Assembly (NCBI RefSeq): GCF_002067035.1 | Contig: NZ_MVQB01000016.1 | Span: 94,751 to 158,750, forward strand | Reading direction: 5' to 3' | Source of the DNA: Methanoregula sp. PtaB.Bin085 | GTDB lineage: Archaea > Halobacteriota > Methanomicrobia > Methanomicrobiales > Methanospirillaceae | DNA length: 64,000 bases | In this document: positions 9,386 through 18,047 of the stretch, one piece after another | Layout: the number at the start of each line of letters is the position of its first letter | Position numbering within the stretch: the first letter of the stretch is position 1 | The notes under the pieces: generated by a model | Seen by the model: only the letters and a program-made list of their open reading frames with translations | What the model was told of the DNA's origin: nothing | Databases searched by the model: none | Program-made: the position numbers and the translations under genes

Positions 9386-10264
9386 ATGGACCTCTCCCTC
9401 ATCCAGCGCGATATCCTCATCACCCTCATCACTCTCTATCACCAGCATTCGCACTCGATCAAGGGAGAGGATATCGCAGAAAGGATCCAGCGGAACCCGG
9501 GAACCGTCCGCAACCAGATGCAGGCTTTGAAAGCGATCGGCCTTGTCGACGGTGTCCCGGGCCCGAAGGGCGGGTACATCCCCACCGCCCTTGCCTACAA
9601 TGAGCTTAACCTGAACATATCGGGTGCCGATTACGATGTCCCCATCAGCAGGGACGGACAGGTCATCCAGGGGGCAAGCGCCCAGGAGATCGATTTTACC
9701 ACGCTCTGCCACCCGGATATCTGCCATGCTGTCATCAAGCTCCGGGGCAGCGCCAAACTTTTCGAGATCGGAGACCAGATCACTATCGGCCCGACACCGG
9801 TCAACAAGCTCCTGATCCGGGGCGAGGTCTTCGGCAAGGACGAGGCAAAGCAGTCCCTCCTCATTGCGACATCGGAGATGATCTCCCTCCCCAAGCAGCC
9901 CATCCGGAATTACATGTCAACGCCCCTCAAGACCCTCCGGAGCCTCGATACCCTCCATGATGCACTGGTCTTCTTCAACCACGAACGCATTCATGGTGCC
10001 CCTGTCATCGAGGATGGTGTTCTCTCGGGGATCGTCACCATGAGCGATATCGCGAGTGCCATCGAGAATCATCTCCCCCTGACCACGCCGGTCTCGGAAG
10101 TGATGACTCCCGAAGTCGAAGAGATCTCCTCTGATGTGAAACTTTTTGAAGTCATACGAAGGTTCAAGGAACGGGAGATCGGCCGGCTGATCGTTGTCGA
10201 GGACAAAAAACCGGTTGGTATCCTCACCCAGTCGGACGTCATCCGGGTGTTTCCTTCGCTGTAG
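9386..10264 (+). CDS. HTH and CBS-domain transcriptional regulator
   Basis: 292 residues. The N-terminal 70 residues form a winged helix-turn-helix (IAERIQRNPGTVRNQMQAL). A middle region of about 100 residues is unassigned, and the C-terminus holds two CBS motifs (about 175-230 and 235-290) ending GILTQSDVIRVFPSL. CBS pairs usually sense adenine nucleotides or S-adenosylmethionine. This architecture is a well-known archaeal predicted regulator with no proven target. It is transcribed away from the GTPase gene. An intergenic repeat lies after it, so it appears to be a single-gene unit. Confidence 0.88.
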   Translation: MDLSLIQRDILITLITLYHQHSHSIKGEDIAERIQRNPGTVRNQMQALKAIGLVDGVPGPKGGYIPTALAYNELNLNISGADYDVPISRDGQVIQGASAQEIDFTTLCHPDICHAVIKLRGSAKLFEIGDQITIGPTPVNKLLIRGEVFGKDEAKQSLLIATSEMISLPKQPIRNYMSTPLKTLRSLDTLHDALVFFNHERIHGAPVIEDGVLSGIVTMSDIASAIENHLPLTTPVSEVMTPEVEEISSDVKLFEVIRRFKEREIGRLIVVEDKKPVGILTQSDVIRVFPSL

Positions 10265-10374
10265 GACCGCGGAGGAATGACCGGTAATATTCGATCGAAA
10301 TCCTATCAGTAAATTTCTGACGCTCTTGGGGGCGTCGCCAGGCGGCTCCGCCCCCGCCGCTGGGGCATCCCCTC

Positions 10375-10497
10375 ATTGCGATAACGCCGTATTACCTGTA
10401 CATAAAATCAGAGTGGTTGAATAACAGGTAATGAGCGGGCAATCCTAAGCGCCCCCGCCCCCGACGGGGGCAGGGCTGGCGCAAGGGGGGCGATCAT
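10375..10497 (+). repeat. Dispersed structured repeat, copy A
   Basis: This ~120-base segment closely matches the reverse complement of 46147-46265. Shared blocks include ATTACCTGTACA, ATCCTAAGCGCC, AGGGCTGG and GGGGGCGATCAT-like ends. It contains inverted repeats: ATTACCTGT (10391-10399) with ACAGGTAAT, and CCCCCG-A-CGGGGG. The whole spacer 10265-10671 has no gene I can support. Outside the repeat it contains two more small hairpins (GCGAAGGCTTCGC near 10553 and CTGCC...GGCAG near 10600) and a weak TATA element near 10630 for the histone gene. Confidence 0.75.
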
Positions 10498-10671
10498 ATA
10501 TTTGTCGTAAAAGAGCATTAACCGGGTTAATAATCACAGAATTTCGAAGTATTTGCGAAGGCTTCGCGGGTGAGAACCTTCCAGAGCCCCTCTCAGCCAC
10601 TGCCAGCCTTCGGCAGCAAACGCAATATCTTTACATAATTTGAGTGAAATGGTATGGGAGGAATCAGGATC

Positions 10672-10881
10672 ATGACCGAATTATCGCAGGCTGCCGTTGA
10701 GCGGATCATCAAAAAGGCTGGTGCGGACCGGGTCAGCGCTGACGCCACGGAGACCCTTGCCCAGCTGATGGAGGAGTACGGGATGTTCCTCGCCAAGGAG
10801 GCAAAGAAGATGTCCGATCATGCCGGCAGGAAGACCCTTCGCGGCGCAGACATCCGCATGGCCGCTGAAATGTTCAAATAA
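10672..10881 (+). CDS. Archaeal histone (HMf family)
   Basis: 69-residue single histone fold, the usual length of HMfA/HMfB-type proteins, which dimerise and wrap DNA. Visible landmarks are the ERIIKKAGADRVS segment (alpha 1-loop 1), the long central helix ETLAQLMEEYGMF, and the C-terminal RKTLRGADIRMA that contains the second DNA-binding loop (K-T at loop 2). I chose the ATG at 10672 rather than 10654 because MTELSQAAVERI matches the family N-terminus. GGAGG lies 10 bases upstream. It is monocistronic by spacing, with a T-rich stretch (CTCTTTTTCTT) after the stop. Confidence 0.95.
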   Translation: MTELSQAAVERIIKKAGADRVSADATETLAQLMEEYGMFLAKEAKKMSDHAGRKTLRGADIRMAAEMFK

Positions 10882-10937
10882 CGTCCCGGCACATTTCAAT
10901 TGAGAAAATACTCTTTTTCTTACGGTTTTAGAACAGT

Positions 10938-10949
10938 TTATATATTTAT
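10938..10949 (+). promoter_or_regulatory. TATA box for the PRC-barrel gene
   Basis: TTTATATATTTA is centred about 24 bases before the ATG at 10967, predicting a leaderless transcript. A T-rich run lies between them. Confidence 0.6.
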
Positions 10950-10966
10950 ACGTCGCTCTTTTTTTT

Positions 10967-11221
10967 ATGACTCGTGTATTTGCCCGCAGCCTTTCAAGAA
11001 AAAAGATCATGAGCAATGACGGGAAGCTCATCGGGACATTAAAGAACATCCGGGTTGATTTCGACTCCGGCCAGGTTCAGGAAATGATCATCCACCCGGA
11101 CCAGTCCTTCTCCACGGAGGGCTACACCCTCGAGGACGACAAGCTCCTTCTTATCCCCTTCGAGGCAGTCAAGGACATCAAGGACTATATCGTCGTTGAC
11201 CGCTACCTTGCCCGGAAATAA
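10967..11221 (+). CDS. PRC-barrel domain protein
   Basis: 84 residues, a single PRC-barrel. The MSNDGKLIGTLKNIRVD segment and the final PFEAVKDIKDYIVVD strand are typical. Stand-alone PRC-barrel proteins are common in archaea and are thought to mediate protein contacts in RNA or division processes; the exact role is unknown. The 3' end overlaps the convergent phosphatase gene by 19 bases. Confidence 0.9.
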   Translation: MTRVFARSLSRKKIMSNDGKLIGTLKNIRVDFDSGQVQEMIIHPDQSFSTEGYTLEDDKLLLIPFEAVKDIKDYIVVDRYLARK

Positions 11222-11901
11222 GAAGAATATTTTTCAACCGCTTCAACAAACCCGTCCCCATACGCTTTTTTTGCAACATACTGCGCTGCAGCTTTCGTAT
11301 CCGGGTGTGCATTTGCCACGGTGATGCCGATGCCGGCAGTCTTCAGCATCTGGATGTCGTTCACCGAGTCGCCGATGGCAAGGAAGTCGGTTGGGGCAAG
11401 GCCCATCCTTCCCGCGAGGTCCACGAGTGCGGTCCCCTTGTTGATCCCCGGTACCTGCAGGTGGATTGCATACCCGGTATCGATGACCTGCACGGGATGA
11501 TCCCGGAGCACCGATCGCACCTCGTCTGCGGACACTGTCCGTGCGAAAGCAAGGTCCGAGAAGCGGTACGTGGGACTGTAGAGATCGAGGGCAATTCCCT
11601 GCTCTGAAAAATGGTCCTGCACCGTCTTCAGCGCAGTCCTGACAACGACCTGGTTCCCCCGGATAACCGGCTGGCCGGTGTAACCGATCCGGAATACTCC
11701 CCCGTTCTCGGCAATGTACGTCCCTTTCGTACCGATCATTTTGCAGAGGGCATCCATAAAACAGGGGGTATTCCCGCTCGCCAGCACGACTTCGGTACCG
11801 CTGTCGATCAGGGATCGGATCAGTTCGATGGATCCGGTACATATCCTCCGGTCGGGTGTCGTTATTGTCCCGTCGATATCCGTGAGGAGCGCCTTCAGCA
11901 C
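11203..11901 (-). CDS. HAD-superfamily phosphatase, archaeal phosphoglycolate phosphatase type
   Basis: 232 residues of the Cof/TA0175-like HAD family, the archaeal type of phosphoglycolate phosphatase. Motif I is DIDGTIT (residues 8-14) with the nucleophile and acid-base aspartates. Motif II is ASGNT, and motif IV is [12 protein letters not shown]. It probably removes 2-phosphoglycolate formed during DNA repair, or acts on sugar phosphates. It overlaps the radA stop by 7 bases, so RPA-radA-phosphatase looks like one transcription unit, and a repair-linked role would fit. It converges on the PRC-barrel gene. Confidence 0.88.
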   Translation of the reverse strand: MLKALLTDIDGTITTPDRRICTGSIELIRSLIDSGTEVVLASGNTPCFMDALCKMIGTKGTYIAENGGVFRIGYTGQPVIRGNQVVVRTALKTVQDHFSEQGIALDLYSPTYRFSDLAFARTVSADEVRSVLRDHPVQVIDTGYAIHLQVPGINKGTALVDLAGRMGLAPTDFLAIGDSVNDIQMLKTAGIGITVANAHPDTKAAAQYVAKKAYGDGFVEAVEKYSSYFRAR

Positions 11902-12872
11902 GATTTGAGACCAGCCTCTTCGACCATGAATGGTGCTTCTCCCTCGGGCAGGTTGGGGCTGTCCACGAGACGTGCGATGCGCTTGCCTCCCTTGCTCTTC
12001 CGGAGATAGAGTCGGAAGGTTGCCGTGTGGCCGACGATGTTGCCTCCGATGGGCTTCGTCGGATCACCGAAGAAGACGGCAGGGTTGGACATGACCTGGT
12101 TGGTAACAAGTCCGACAGCATTGTGCTCGTCGATGAGCTTGAAGAGCTCGTGCATGTGGCGGTTCAGTTTCTGCTGCCGGGCGGCAAGGGTTCCCCTGCC
12201 GGCATATTCTGCACGGAAGTGCGCGGTGAGGGAGTCGATGATGAAGAGCTTGACCGGCTTATCGCTTGTCCTGAGTTCGCCCGCAAGCTCGCGGGAGTTG
12301 TCGATGAGGAGCATCTGGTGGTCGGACGTATGCGCCCGGGCGATATGAATATTGTTCAAAAATTCCTGGACATCGGGCACGTCGTCAATACCAAGGCCGT
12401 TGACCATCTGCTCGATACGCTCGGGGCGGAACGTGTTCTCCGTGTCGATATAAATAGCGCTGCCCTCCAGCCCGCCATGCTCCGTTGGAAGCTGGACATT
12501 CACTGCCATCTGGTGGACGATCTGGCTCTTACCGGAACCGAATTCACCATATAGCTCCGTGATGGCCTGCGTCTCCATACCCCCGCCGAGCAGGGTGTCG
12601 AGCTCGGGAACGCGGAACGAGAGTTTCCTGACATCCTTGCGCTGTTCGAAGATGTCCTTGCCGGTCTTGAATCCGCCGACATCTGCCGCTTCGCGGGCAG
12701 CCTTGATGATCTTCTTGGCTGTGGATTCGGAGATCTCAGAAACCTCGGAGAGTTCCGCGGGTGATGCTGTTGCGATGCTCTCGACAGAGAGGTAACCGGC
12801 TTCCCGGAGCTTGTCTGCAGTGCTCGGGCCGACGCCCGGTAAATCTTCAATTTCGAGTGGTCCTTCAGCCAT
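11895..12872 (-). CDS. radA: DNA repair and recombination protein RadA
   Basis: 325-residue archaeal RecA/Rad51 recombinase that forms filaments on single-stranded DNA and drives strand exchange. The N-terminal helix-hairpin-helix domain ([13 protein letters not shown]) is followed by the ATPase core with Walker [10 protein letters not shown], Walker B KLFIIDSL and the L2-region NQVMSNPA. Length and order match full-length RadA with no intein. It lies just downstream of the RPA gene on the same strand, and overlaps the phosphatase downstream. A GGAG lies before the ATG. Confidence 0.97.
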   Translation of the reverse strand: MAEGPLEIEDLPGVGPSTADKLREAGYLSVESIATASPAELSEVSEISESTAKKIIKAAREAADVGGFKTGKDIFEQRKDVRKLSFRVPELDTLLGGGMETQAITELYGEFGSGKSQIVHQMAVNVQLPTEHGGLEGSAIYIDTENTFRPERIEQMVNGLGIDDVPDVQEFLNNIHIARAHTSDHQMLLIDNSRELAGELRTSDKPVKLFIIDSLTAHFRAEYAGRGTLAARQQKLNRHMHELFKLIDEHNAVGLVTNQVMSNPAVFFGDPTKPIGGNIVGHTATFRLYLRKSKGGKRIARLVDSPNLPEGEAPFMVEEAGLKSC

Positions 12873-12952
12873 TTCTTATACACTCCTATGGCACAACAAC
12901 ATGTTAAAGACTGGGATATAAACCCCCGTTCTGCGCAGGGTGAAAGTGATGG

Positions 12953-14242
12953 TCAGGATTTCAGCTCTTCCCTGAACTTCCGGAGATCGGCAAGCACCGT
13001 AGCGGCATCGGGAACAACATGTTCCGTCTGCTCCGGGATGATCCTGCTGCCGGACAGGATGCCCCGGACCTTTATCTCGGTCCCGTGAACAAAGGTTCCT
13101 TCGATAAGGTACCGTTCGGACCCGTTATCGATGAAAACCGATCCCGGGCAGGCGATGATCGTACCGGAGAATTCAATCGGGCGGACCATCTCCCGGAGCA
13201 CCCGGAATACACTCCCCCTTCCCACGCCCAGTTCGATCCCGCCGAACCGCCCGGCCTTTGCCGTGGCATGGTAGATCTCGACCTCGTCGCCAGCCACGAC
13301 AGGAATCAGTGCCGTCTCCCCCCAGAGCACGACTCTCAGTTCTTCGTCCGTGTCATGGATCATAATGTTCCGCACCCAGGACTGAGATCCGTTCCGGGTG
13401 GTAAAGGATCGCGGCTGCTGGACCAGTTTTACCCTCCCTTTCACAGAGTATATTCCCTGATCTGGAACAGAATGGAGGGGTGTGAACGGCACAACAACCG
13501 CTGCATCTGTTGGAGCAACGCTGCTCTTCTCATCGATGCTGAAATTCCGGCCTTCCGGGCGGTTGCCGGGTTTCATGTTCACGATATGGACGGTCGTGCC
13601 GGCCGGAAAACCGGCAAGCAGGGCAGGCGCCCACGACACGAGCCGGGCAGTGCCTTCCCTGTCTCCGATAACTGCCTCCGTCATTTCGCCCGTGCTGCCG
13701 TCACGTTTCGTGAACGTCCGGGGTGGATCCACCGCCAGCAGGACCACATCCCGTTCCACCGGTTCTGTCGAGAGCCCGCCGGCACCGGCCGGTACCGTGC
13801 AGGTAATCTCACACCCGGCTTTCCGGAGGGCGAGAGCATAGATCTCATGCGTACTCTTCCCCGGGTGGCGCCCGATTACCTCGAGCACGTCCCCGATAGC
13901 GGTATCCAGCGCAGCCCCGGCCTTCTCATCCCAGAGAACAACGCGGGTGGTGCCTGTCTCGTCCCCGAGAAGGAGCGTGGCGACCCATCCTTTCTCACCA
14001 TCGGCCCGATCGAACTCCTTCGGTTCGGTCTTGTCAAGGACTTTCCCGAAAAACGAGAAAAGGCTGGATTTTGCCGACAGCCCACGGATCTTCACGTGTT
14101 CCCGTCCGAGTTCGCCGACCACCATCATGGCGGCTGTCGGTTCGTCCACGAGATCCCCGCAGTCGTCGATCTTCTTCTCCACGCGCCGTTCGAACTCCTC
14201 CTTTGAGATGAGATCGTCGACCAGCGCGTAGTGGAAGTGCAC
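12953..14242 (-). CDS. Replication protein A (multi-OB-fold ssDNA-binding protein)
   Basis: 429 residues related to archaeal single-stranded-DNA-binding RPA. At least three OB-fold units can be recognised by repeated patterns such as GWVATLLLGDETGTTRVVLW, TEAVIGDREGTARLVSW and WVRNIMIHDTDEELRVVLWG. The N-terminus (about 1-60) is helical. It would protect ssDNA in replication and repair and work with RadA, its downstream neighbour. No C-terminal zinc finger with four cysteines is visible, unlike some archaeal RPAs. Confidence 0.9.
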   Translation of the reverse strand: MHFHYALVDDLISKEEFERRVEKKIDDCGDLVDEPTAAMMVVGELGREHVKIRGLSAKSSLFSFFGKVLDKTEPKEFDRADGEKGWVATLLLGDETGTTRVVLWDEKAGAALDTAIGDVLEVIGRHPGKSTHEIYALALRKAGCEITCTVPAGAGGLSTEPVERDVVLLAVDPPRTFTKRDGSTGEMTEAVIGDREGTARLVSWAPALLAGFPAGTTVHIVNMKPGNRPEGRNFSIDEKSSVAPTDAAVVVPFTPLHSVPDQGIYSVKGRVKLVQQPRSFTTRNGSQSWVRNIMIHDTDEELRVVLWGETALIPVVAGDEVEIYHATAKAGRFGGIELGVGRGSVFRVLREMVRPIEFSGTIIACPGSVFIDNGSERYLIEGTFVHGTEIKVRGILSGSRIIPEQTEHVVPDAATVLADLRKFREELKS

Positions 14243-14352
14243 GGGATATCCCTCCCTTCACGTCTTCCGGGGCAGACCTTCCATGGAAGCAACGCAGTCC
14301 GGCACGCCGGTATGCAGATTCCCGCTCTTGACGGCACGGTGGTGCGGAAGTC

Positions 14353-15501
14353 TCACAGGTTCATCCTCTGCATCCGGCCTATCGCTTCCTGTATCCGGGT
14401 GACATCGCGGGTAATCGCGAACCGCACATATCCTTCCCCGCTGGATCCGAAACCGACGCCCGGCGTTGCGACAATGGCCGCCTCCGTCAGGAGCCGCCCG
14501 GCAAAAGCCATGCAGTCCTTTACGGGGACCCAGACATAGAAGGTGGCTTTCGGCAGCGGGACATTGAATCCGAGGCCCTGCAGCCCTTTCACCAGCACGT
14601 CACGCCGCTCCTGGTAGATCCTGCAGGCGTCCTTCACGCAGTCCTGCGGTCCGCCAAGCGCGGTGATGGCCGCGTGCTGGACCGCGTCGAAGACCCCTGA
14701 ATCGACGTTGGTCTTGACCCGCCCGAGCCCTGCAATGACATCCGCGTTGCCGACCGCCATCCCGATCCGCCAGCCGGTCATGTTGTACGTCTTGGAGAGC
14801 GAGTGCATCTCGATCCCGACCTCCATGGCGCCGGGGGTCTCGAGGAACGAGGGGGCGCGGTAGCCGTCATACGAGATCTCCGAGTACGCGTTGTCCGACA
14901 CGACGATGATATCGTTCTCCCGGGCAAAGTCAACAACCTCCCTGTAGAACCCGTCCGGAGCAACTGCCGCTGTCGGGTTGTTCGGGTAGTTGATGTACAG
15001 GATCTTCGCCTTCTTTGCGACCTTCTTCGGGATATCTGCGAGCACGGGGATAAAGTTATTCTCCCTGAGAAGGGGCATTTCATGGACTTTTCCTTCGGCA
15101 AAGAGTGTGCCGGTGCGGTATACCGGGTAGCCGGGGCTCGGGGCGAGGACATAGTCGCCGGGGTTGACGAAGGCTTCCGCTATATGGGCGATGCCGTCCT
15201 TGGAGCCCATCAGGGCGAGGACCTCCTTTCCCGCATCGAGCGTGACGCCGAAGCGCTTTTTGTACCATCCGGCAACGGCGCTGCGATACGCCGGCATGCC
15301 GGCATAATCCGGGTAGTGGTGGTTCTTTGGGTCCCTGGCGGCAGTACAGAGTGCCTCCACAATATGGGCCGGCGTGGCGAGGTCGGGGTCGCCGACACCG
15401 AGGTCTATGAGGTCTGCACCTTTCTTCCGCTGTTCTGCTTTCATCTCGTCGATCCGTGCAAAAAGATACGGCGGGAGACTGCTCATTCTGCTCGCGTACA
15501 T
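14353..15501 (-). CDS. dapL: LL-diaminopimelate aminotransferase
   Basis: 382-residue fold-type I PLP aminotransferase. The motifs of the DapL group are visible: DLGVGDPDLATP, ALMGSKDGIAH, INYPNNPTAA and the PLP lysine in HSLSKTYNMTGWR. It converts tetrahydrodipicolinate to LL-diaminopimelate in lysine biosynthesis, the usual route in methanogens. The frame also allows a GTG two codons upstream at 15507; I chose the ATG at 15501. A different aminotransferase specificity cannot be fully excluded. It is divergent from cutA. Confidence 0.88.
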   Translation of the reverse strand: MYASRMSSLPPYLFARIDEMKAEQRKKGADLIDLGVGDPDLATPAHIVEALCTAARDPKNHHYPDYAGMPAYRSAVAGWYKKRFGVTLDAGKEVLALMGSKDGIAHIAEAFVNPGDYVLAPSPGYPVYRTGTLFAEGKVHEMPLLRENNFIPVLADIPKKVAKKAKILYINYPNNPTAAVAPDGFYREVVDFARENDIIVVSDNAYSEISYDGYRAPSFLETPGAMEVGIEMHSLSKTYNMTGWRIGMAVGNADVIAGLGRVKTNVDSGVFDAVQHAAITALGGPQDCVKDACRIYQERRDVLVKGLQGLGFNVPLPKATFYVWVPVKDCMAFAGRLLTEAAIVATPGVGFGSSGEGYVRFAITRDVTRIQEAIGRMQRMNL

Positions 15502-15596
15502 AGGCACATACTATTCGCGCCGGTATCTCTAGAAGTTTACCCACCGCGGGAACGGCGTGTATAATCTTATGACCCGGAAAGGGCAACACCAGTCAT

Positions 15597-15941
15597 ATGG
15601 AGATAGAAACCGATGCGGGAGGTGGGCAGGAGATCTGCGTGATCTTCTCCACGGTACCTCCCGACCAGTCCGCGGCAATCGCAGAAAAACTTCTTGGCAG
15701 CAGCCTTGTCGCATGCGTGAACATCGTCCCGGTCCGGTCCCTGTACCGGTGGAAGGGGGAGAACTGTAATGACGAGGAGCACCTGCTTATCATCAAGACC
15801 CGCCGGAGCCTTGCTGAGGAAGCCATCAGAGCGATCCGCATGGTGCACCCGTACGAGATACCGGAGATCATCGTCCTGCCGGTAACAGCAGGGTATGCCC
15901 CGTATATCGGCTGGGTATACGGGGAGACGTGCGGCACATGA
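15597..15941 (+). CDS. cutA: CutA1 divalent-ion tolerance protein
   Basis: 114 residues, the normal CutA1 length. The family signature is visible: STVP near the start, LLGSSLVACVNIVP, SLYRWKGE, and the C-terminal MVHPYEIPEI and YIGWVY. CutA1 trimers resemble PII proteins and have been linked to copper tolerance, but the cellular role is not settled. Its stop overlaps the first codon of the fdhD remnant (ATGA), suggesting the two were once cotranscribed. Confidence 0.93.
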   Translation: MEIETDAGGGQEICVIFSTVPPDQSAAIAEKLLGSSLVACVNIVPVRSLYRWKGENCNDEEHLLIIKTRRSLAEEAIRAIRMVHPYEIPEIIVLPVTAGYAPYIGWVYGETCGT

Positions 15942-16662
15942 TCTCCACGCACCGCAGCACACGGGTCGATTGCGGGAATGCGCAGGAGAACGATGATGCA
16001 GTCGTTGTCGAAGACCGGTCCAATCTCCTGCTCAACGACAGGCCGCTAACGGAGATGGTGGCCAGCCGCGACCTGCTGCGGGAACCGGGCGCGGCCATCC
16101 GGTGAGCGATGGGGTCCTTCGCTGTGCCGACACGGTGAGGGGAGAGGGAGACCGTCTTCGCGTCTGGTGGGATACCGGCTGCGACCTGCGCCGGGCAAAG
16201 CGGGAAGTGGGATTATAAGGTGGCCTCAGTTTTGTTACAACGCCCGGCTGCGTTGTTTCGGATATCCGGCACTCTCCCGATGAGGTCATCGGGGTTACGA
16301 AGGAGATCGAGAGCGATCGCCGGATGAAGACCCTCGGGGTCCATTTCTCTGGGTTCTTCCAGGATGGCCGGTTGATCGCAAAGAGCAGCGATGTGAGGAG
16401 GCACAATGCCGTGGACAGTCTGGTGGGGGTATGCTGTGCTGAACGGAATCAACCTCTCCCGCAGTGTCATCAGCAGTACGGGCCGGCGGCCGGTATAGTC
16501 CGGAAGTCCGCCCCCGCGGGGACACCGGGGATCGTCTCGCGTGCCGCGTCAACCGGCAGGGTGATGGCGGCATCTGAATCCGCGGGGATTACGCTCATCG
16601 GTTCCTCGCGCGGGACCGGTTCACCATCTGTATCCGTCCTGAACGGATACCCGGAATCCCCG
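15938..16662 (+). pseudogene. Decayed fdhD (formate dehydrogenase accessory sulfurtransferase)
   Basis: No intact reading frame, but fragments in different frames follow the order of FdhD. First, from 15938, a start with DAVVVEDRSNLLLNDRPLTE ends at a stop near 16104. Then DGVLRCADTV and WWDTGCDL appear in a second frame. From about 16250 a third frame gives LGVHFSGFFQDGRL, SDVRRHNAVDSLVG, GTPGIVSRAAS and ITLIGSSRGT. These match the FdhD motifs TGGVH, EDVGRHNAVDK, AGIPVIVSRSAPT and GITLVGFARG. The conserved glycine of the DVGRHN motif is changed to Arg and the frame is broken at least twice. FdhD sulfurates the molybdenum or tungsten cofactor for formate dehydrogenase, so another copy must exist if formate is used. 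Confidence 0.8.
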
Positions 16663-16751
16663 CTGTCCGAAAAAAATATCCGCTACGCAAGGTTATTTCC
16701 CAAGAACCGGTTAATGAGAGTGTACATGCAGCAGGGCAGGACTGATGAAGG

Positions 16752-17225
16752 GTGAATAGCGAAACGGCAGCCCGACAAAGAACAGCACTCCTTGTTTTAG
16801 GATGCCCGCAGGTGCCTGTGCAGACCTCCATTGCACTGTACCTGCTGAACCGGCTGAAAAAAGCTGGTATCACCCCGGTTGTTGCCGGCAACAAGGCAGC
16901 CAACACGCTGCTTGTGGTGGCCGACACGGAACGCCATTACCTGGGCGAGGTCATGGATCTTGATCGTGCGGTTGCCCTGATATCTGACGCGAAGAGGGAC
17001 TTCGATCTCTGCTTTGTCTTCATCCACAACGATGCCGGTGTCAGCTATGCCGCGACCATGGGTGCCATCTCGAAGGCGAAGCTCTATACGCTTGTCTATG
17101 GCGAGCATTTTGAAGACCAGGTACATAAGATCGATTTCCCCTGCACGACCATTGCGGCAAAAGCCGTCCACAACCCCCTTCCCCTGAAAAAAGCGATCGA
17201 CGAGGTGAAGCCATGGGATGCGTAG
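16752..17225 (+). CDS. DUF1890 family methanogen protein
   Basis: 157 residues, resembling the DUF1890 family found in methanogens. The N-terminal half (ALLVLGCPQVPVQTSIALYL...GITPVVAGN) looks like a Rossmann-type or DsrE-like fold with GCPQ near its start, and the C-terminal half carries a DLCFVFIHNDAGVSYAAT segment. The function is unknown. It directly precedes a DUF1894 gene, which overlaps its end by 13 bases. The two families are usually found together in methanogens, suggesting one complex. Confidence 0.75.
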   Translation: MNSETAARQRTALLVLGCPQVPVQTSIALYLLNRLKKAGITPVVAGNKAANTLLVVADTERHYLGEVMDLDRAVALISDAKRDFDLCFVFIHNDAGVSYAATMGAISKAKLYTLVYGEHFEDQVHKIDFPCTTIAAKAVHNPLPLKKAIDEVKPWDA

Positions 17226-17488
17226 AATCAATGAATTACGAGATCGTCCTGCGTGATGCAACATTCAAAGAGTCCCGCGATTATATCAAATCCCATTTCA
17301 GGGAATATATTGATGTCCCGCCCGGGTTCAAGGTCTTCGATGTCCACGTTATCGGCCTGCCGCCAATCTCCATCGGCCTTGACGGGGATTTTATCATCTT
17401 CCCGTACACCAAACCCTGCCATGGGACATTCCTCCTGCGGGTTGAGGACCGGGAAGAAGCGGCACGACTCAGGGCCCGGAAAAAATAG
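17213..17488 (+). CDS. DUF1894 family methanogen protein
   Basis: 91 residues of the DUF1894 type. The MNYEIVLRDATFKE segment and the VPPGFKVFDVHVIG core are the recognisable parts. Function unknown. GAGGTGA five bases before 17213 supports this start, which overlaps the DUF1890 gene; the ATG at 17231 is the alternative. Translational coupling with DUF1890 is likely. Confidence 0.75.
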   Translation: MGCVESMNYEIVLRDATFKESRDYIKSHFREYIDVPPGFKVFDVHVIGLPPISIGLDGDFIIFPYTKPCHGTFLLRVEDREEAARLRARKK

Positions 17489-17576
17489 GCTCTCCTGTCG
17501 GGAATGGGAATAACGGCAGCCGGTGACCGGGCAATGTGCAGCAGCAACTGGCCCTGCCGGTGCACCTGGTACAATA

Positions 17577-17588
17577 TGCTATATATTT
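17577..17588 (+). promoter_or_regulatory. TATA box for the response regulator gene
   Basis: TGCTATATATTT lies 40-50 bases before the two candidate ATGs at 17620 and 17629, predicting a leader of roughly 10-20 bases. Confidence 0.5.
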
Positions 17589-17628
17589 CCCTGCACCAAG
17601 AATAATCCAAGAAACCCGAATGGTGTGT

Positions 17629-18018
17629 ATGACCGGCAAGGGAAAAGTCCTTCTCATGGATGATGAACAGATCATCCTCGACGTGACGCTCGAAGTGCTC
17701 AGGTACCTTGAGTACGAGGTCATGTTTGCACGGGACGGTGCCGCTGCATTTGCCCTGTATAAACGGGAAAAGGAGTCGGGCGTTCCATTTGACCTGGTGA
17801 TCCTCGACCTGTCGGTCCCGGACGGCCTTGGCGGGAAGGACACGATTGCCCTGCTCAAATCCTATGATCCCTCGGTGAAGGCCATCATCTCAACCGGGTA
17901 TTCCGGTGACCCGGCAGTACAGAACTACCAGCAGTACGGGTTCTCGGGAAAGCTCTCGAAACCCTATAAGATCAGCGATCTCAAGGAGATCCTTGAACAA
18001 CAGATTCAGAAAAATTGA
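17629..18018 (+). CDS. Stand-alone response regulator receiver (CheY-like)
   Basis: 129 residues, a single receiver domain without an output domain. All key positions are visible: the acidic pair in LLMDDEQ, the phosphoacceptor Asp in LVILDLSVPDG, the Thr in ISTGYSGDP and the Lys in KLSKPYK. No histidine kinase is adjacent. The sequence style is that of receivers paired with hybrid PAS kinases in Methanomicrobiales. The ATG at 17620 would add three residues. Confidence 0.88.
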   Translation: MTGKGKVLLMDDEQIILDVTLEVLRYLEYEVMFARDGAAAFALYKREKESGVPFDLVILDLSVPDGLGGKDTIALLKSYDPSVKAIISTGYSGDPAVQNYQQYGFSGKLSKPYKISDLKEILEQQIQKN

Positions 18019-18047
18019 CCGGGAATCCGGTACCGCAGCCGGCCTGC

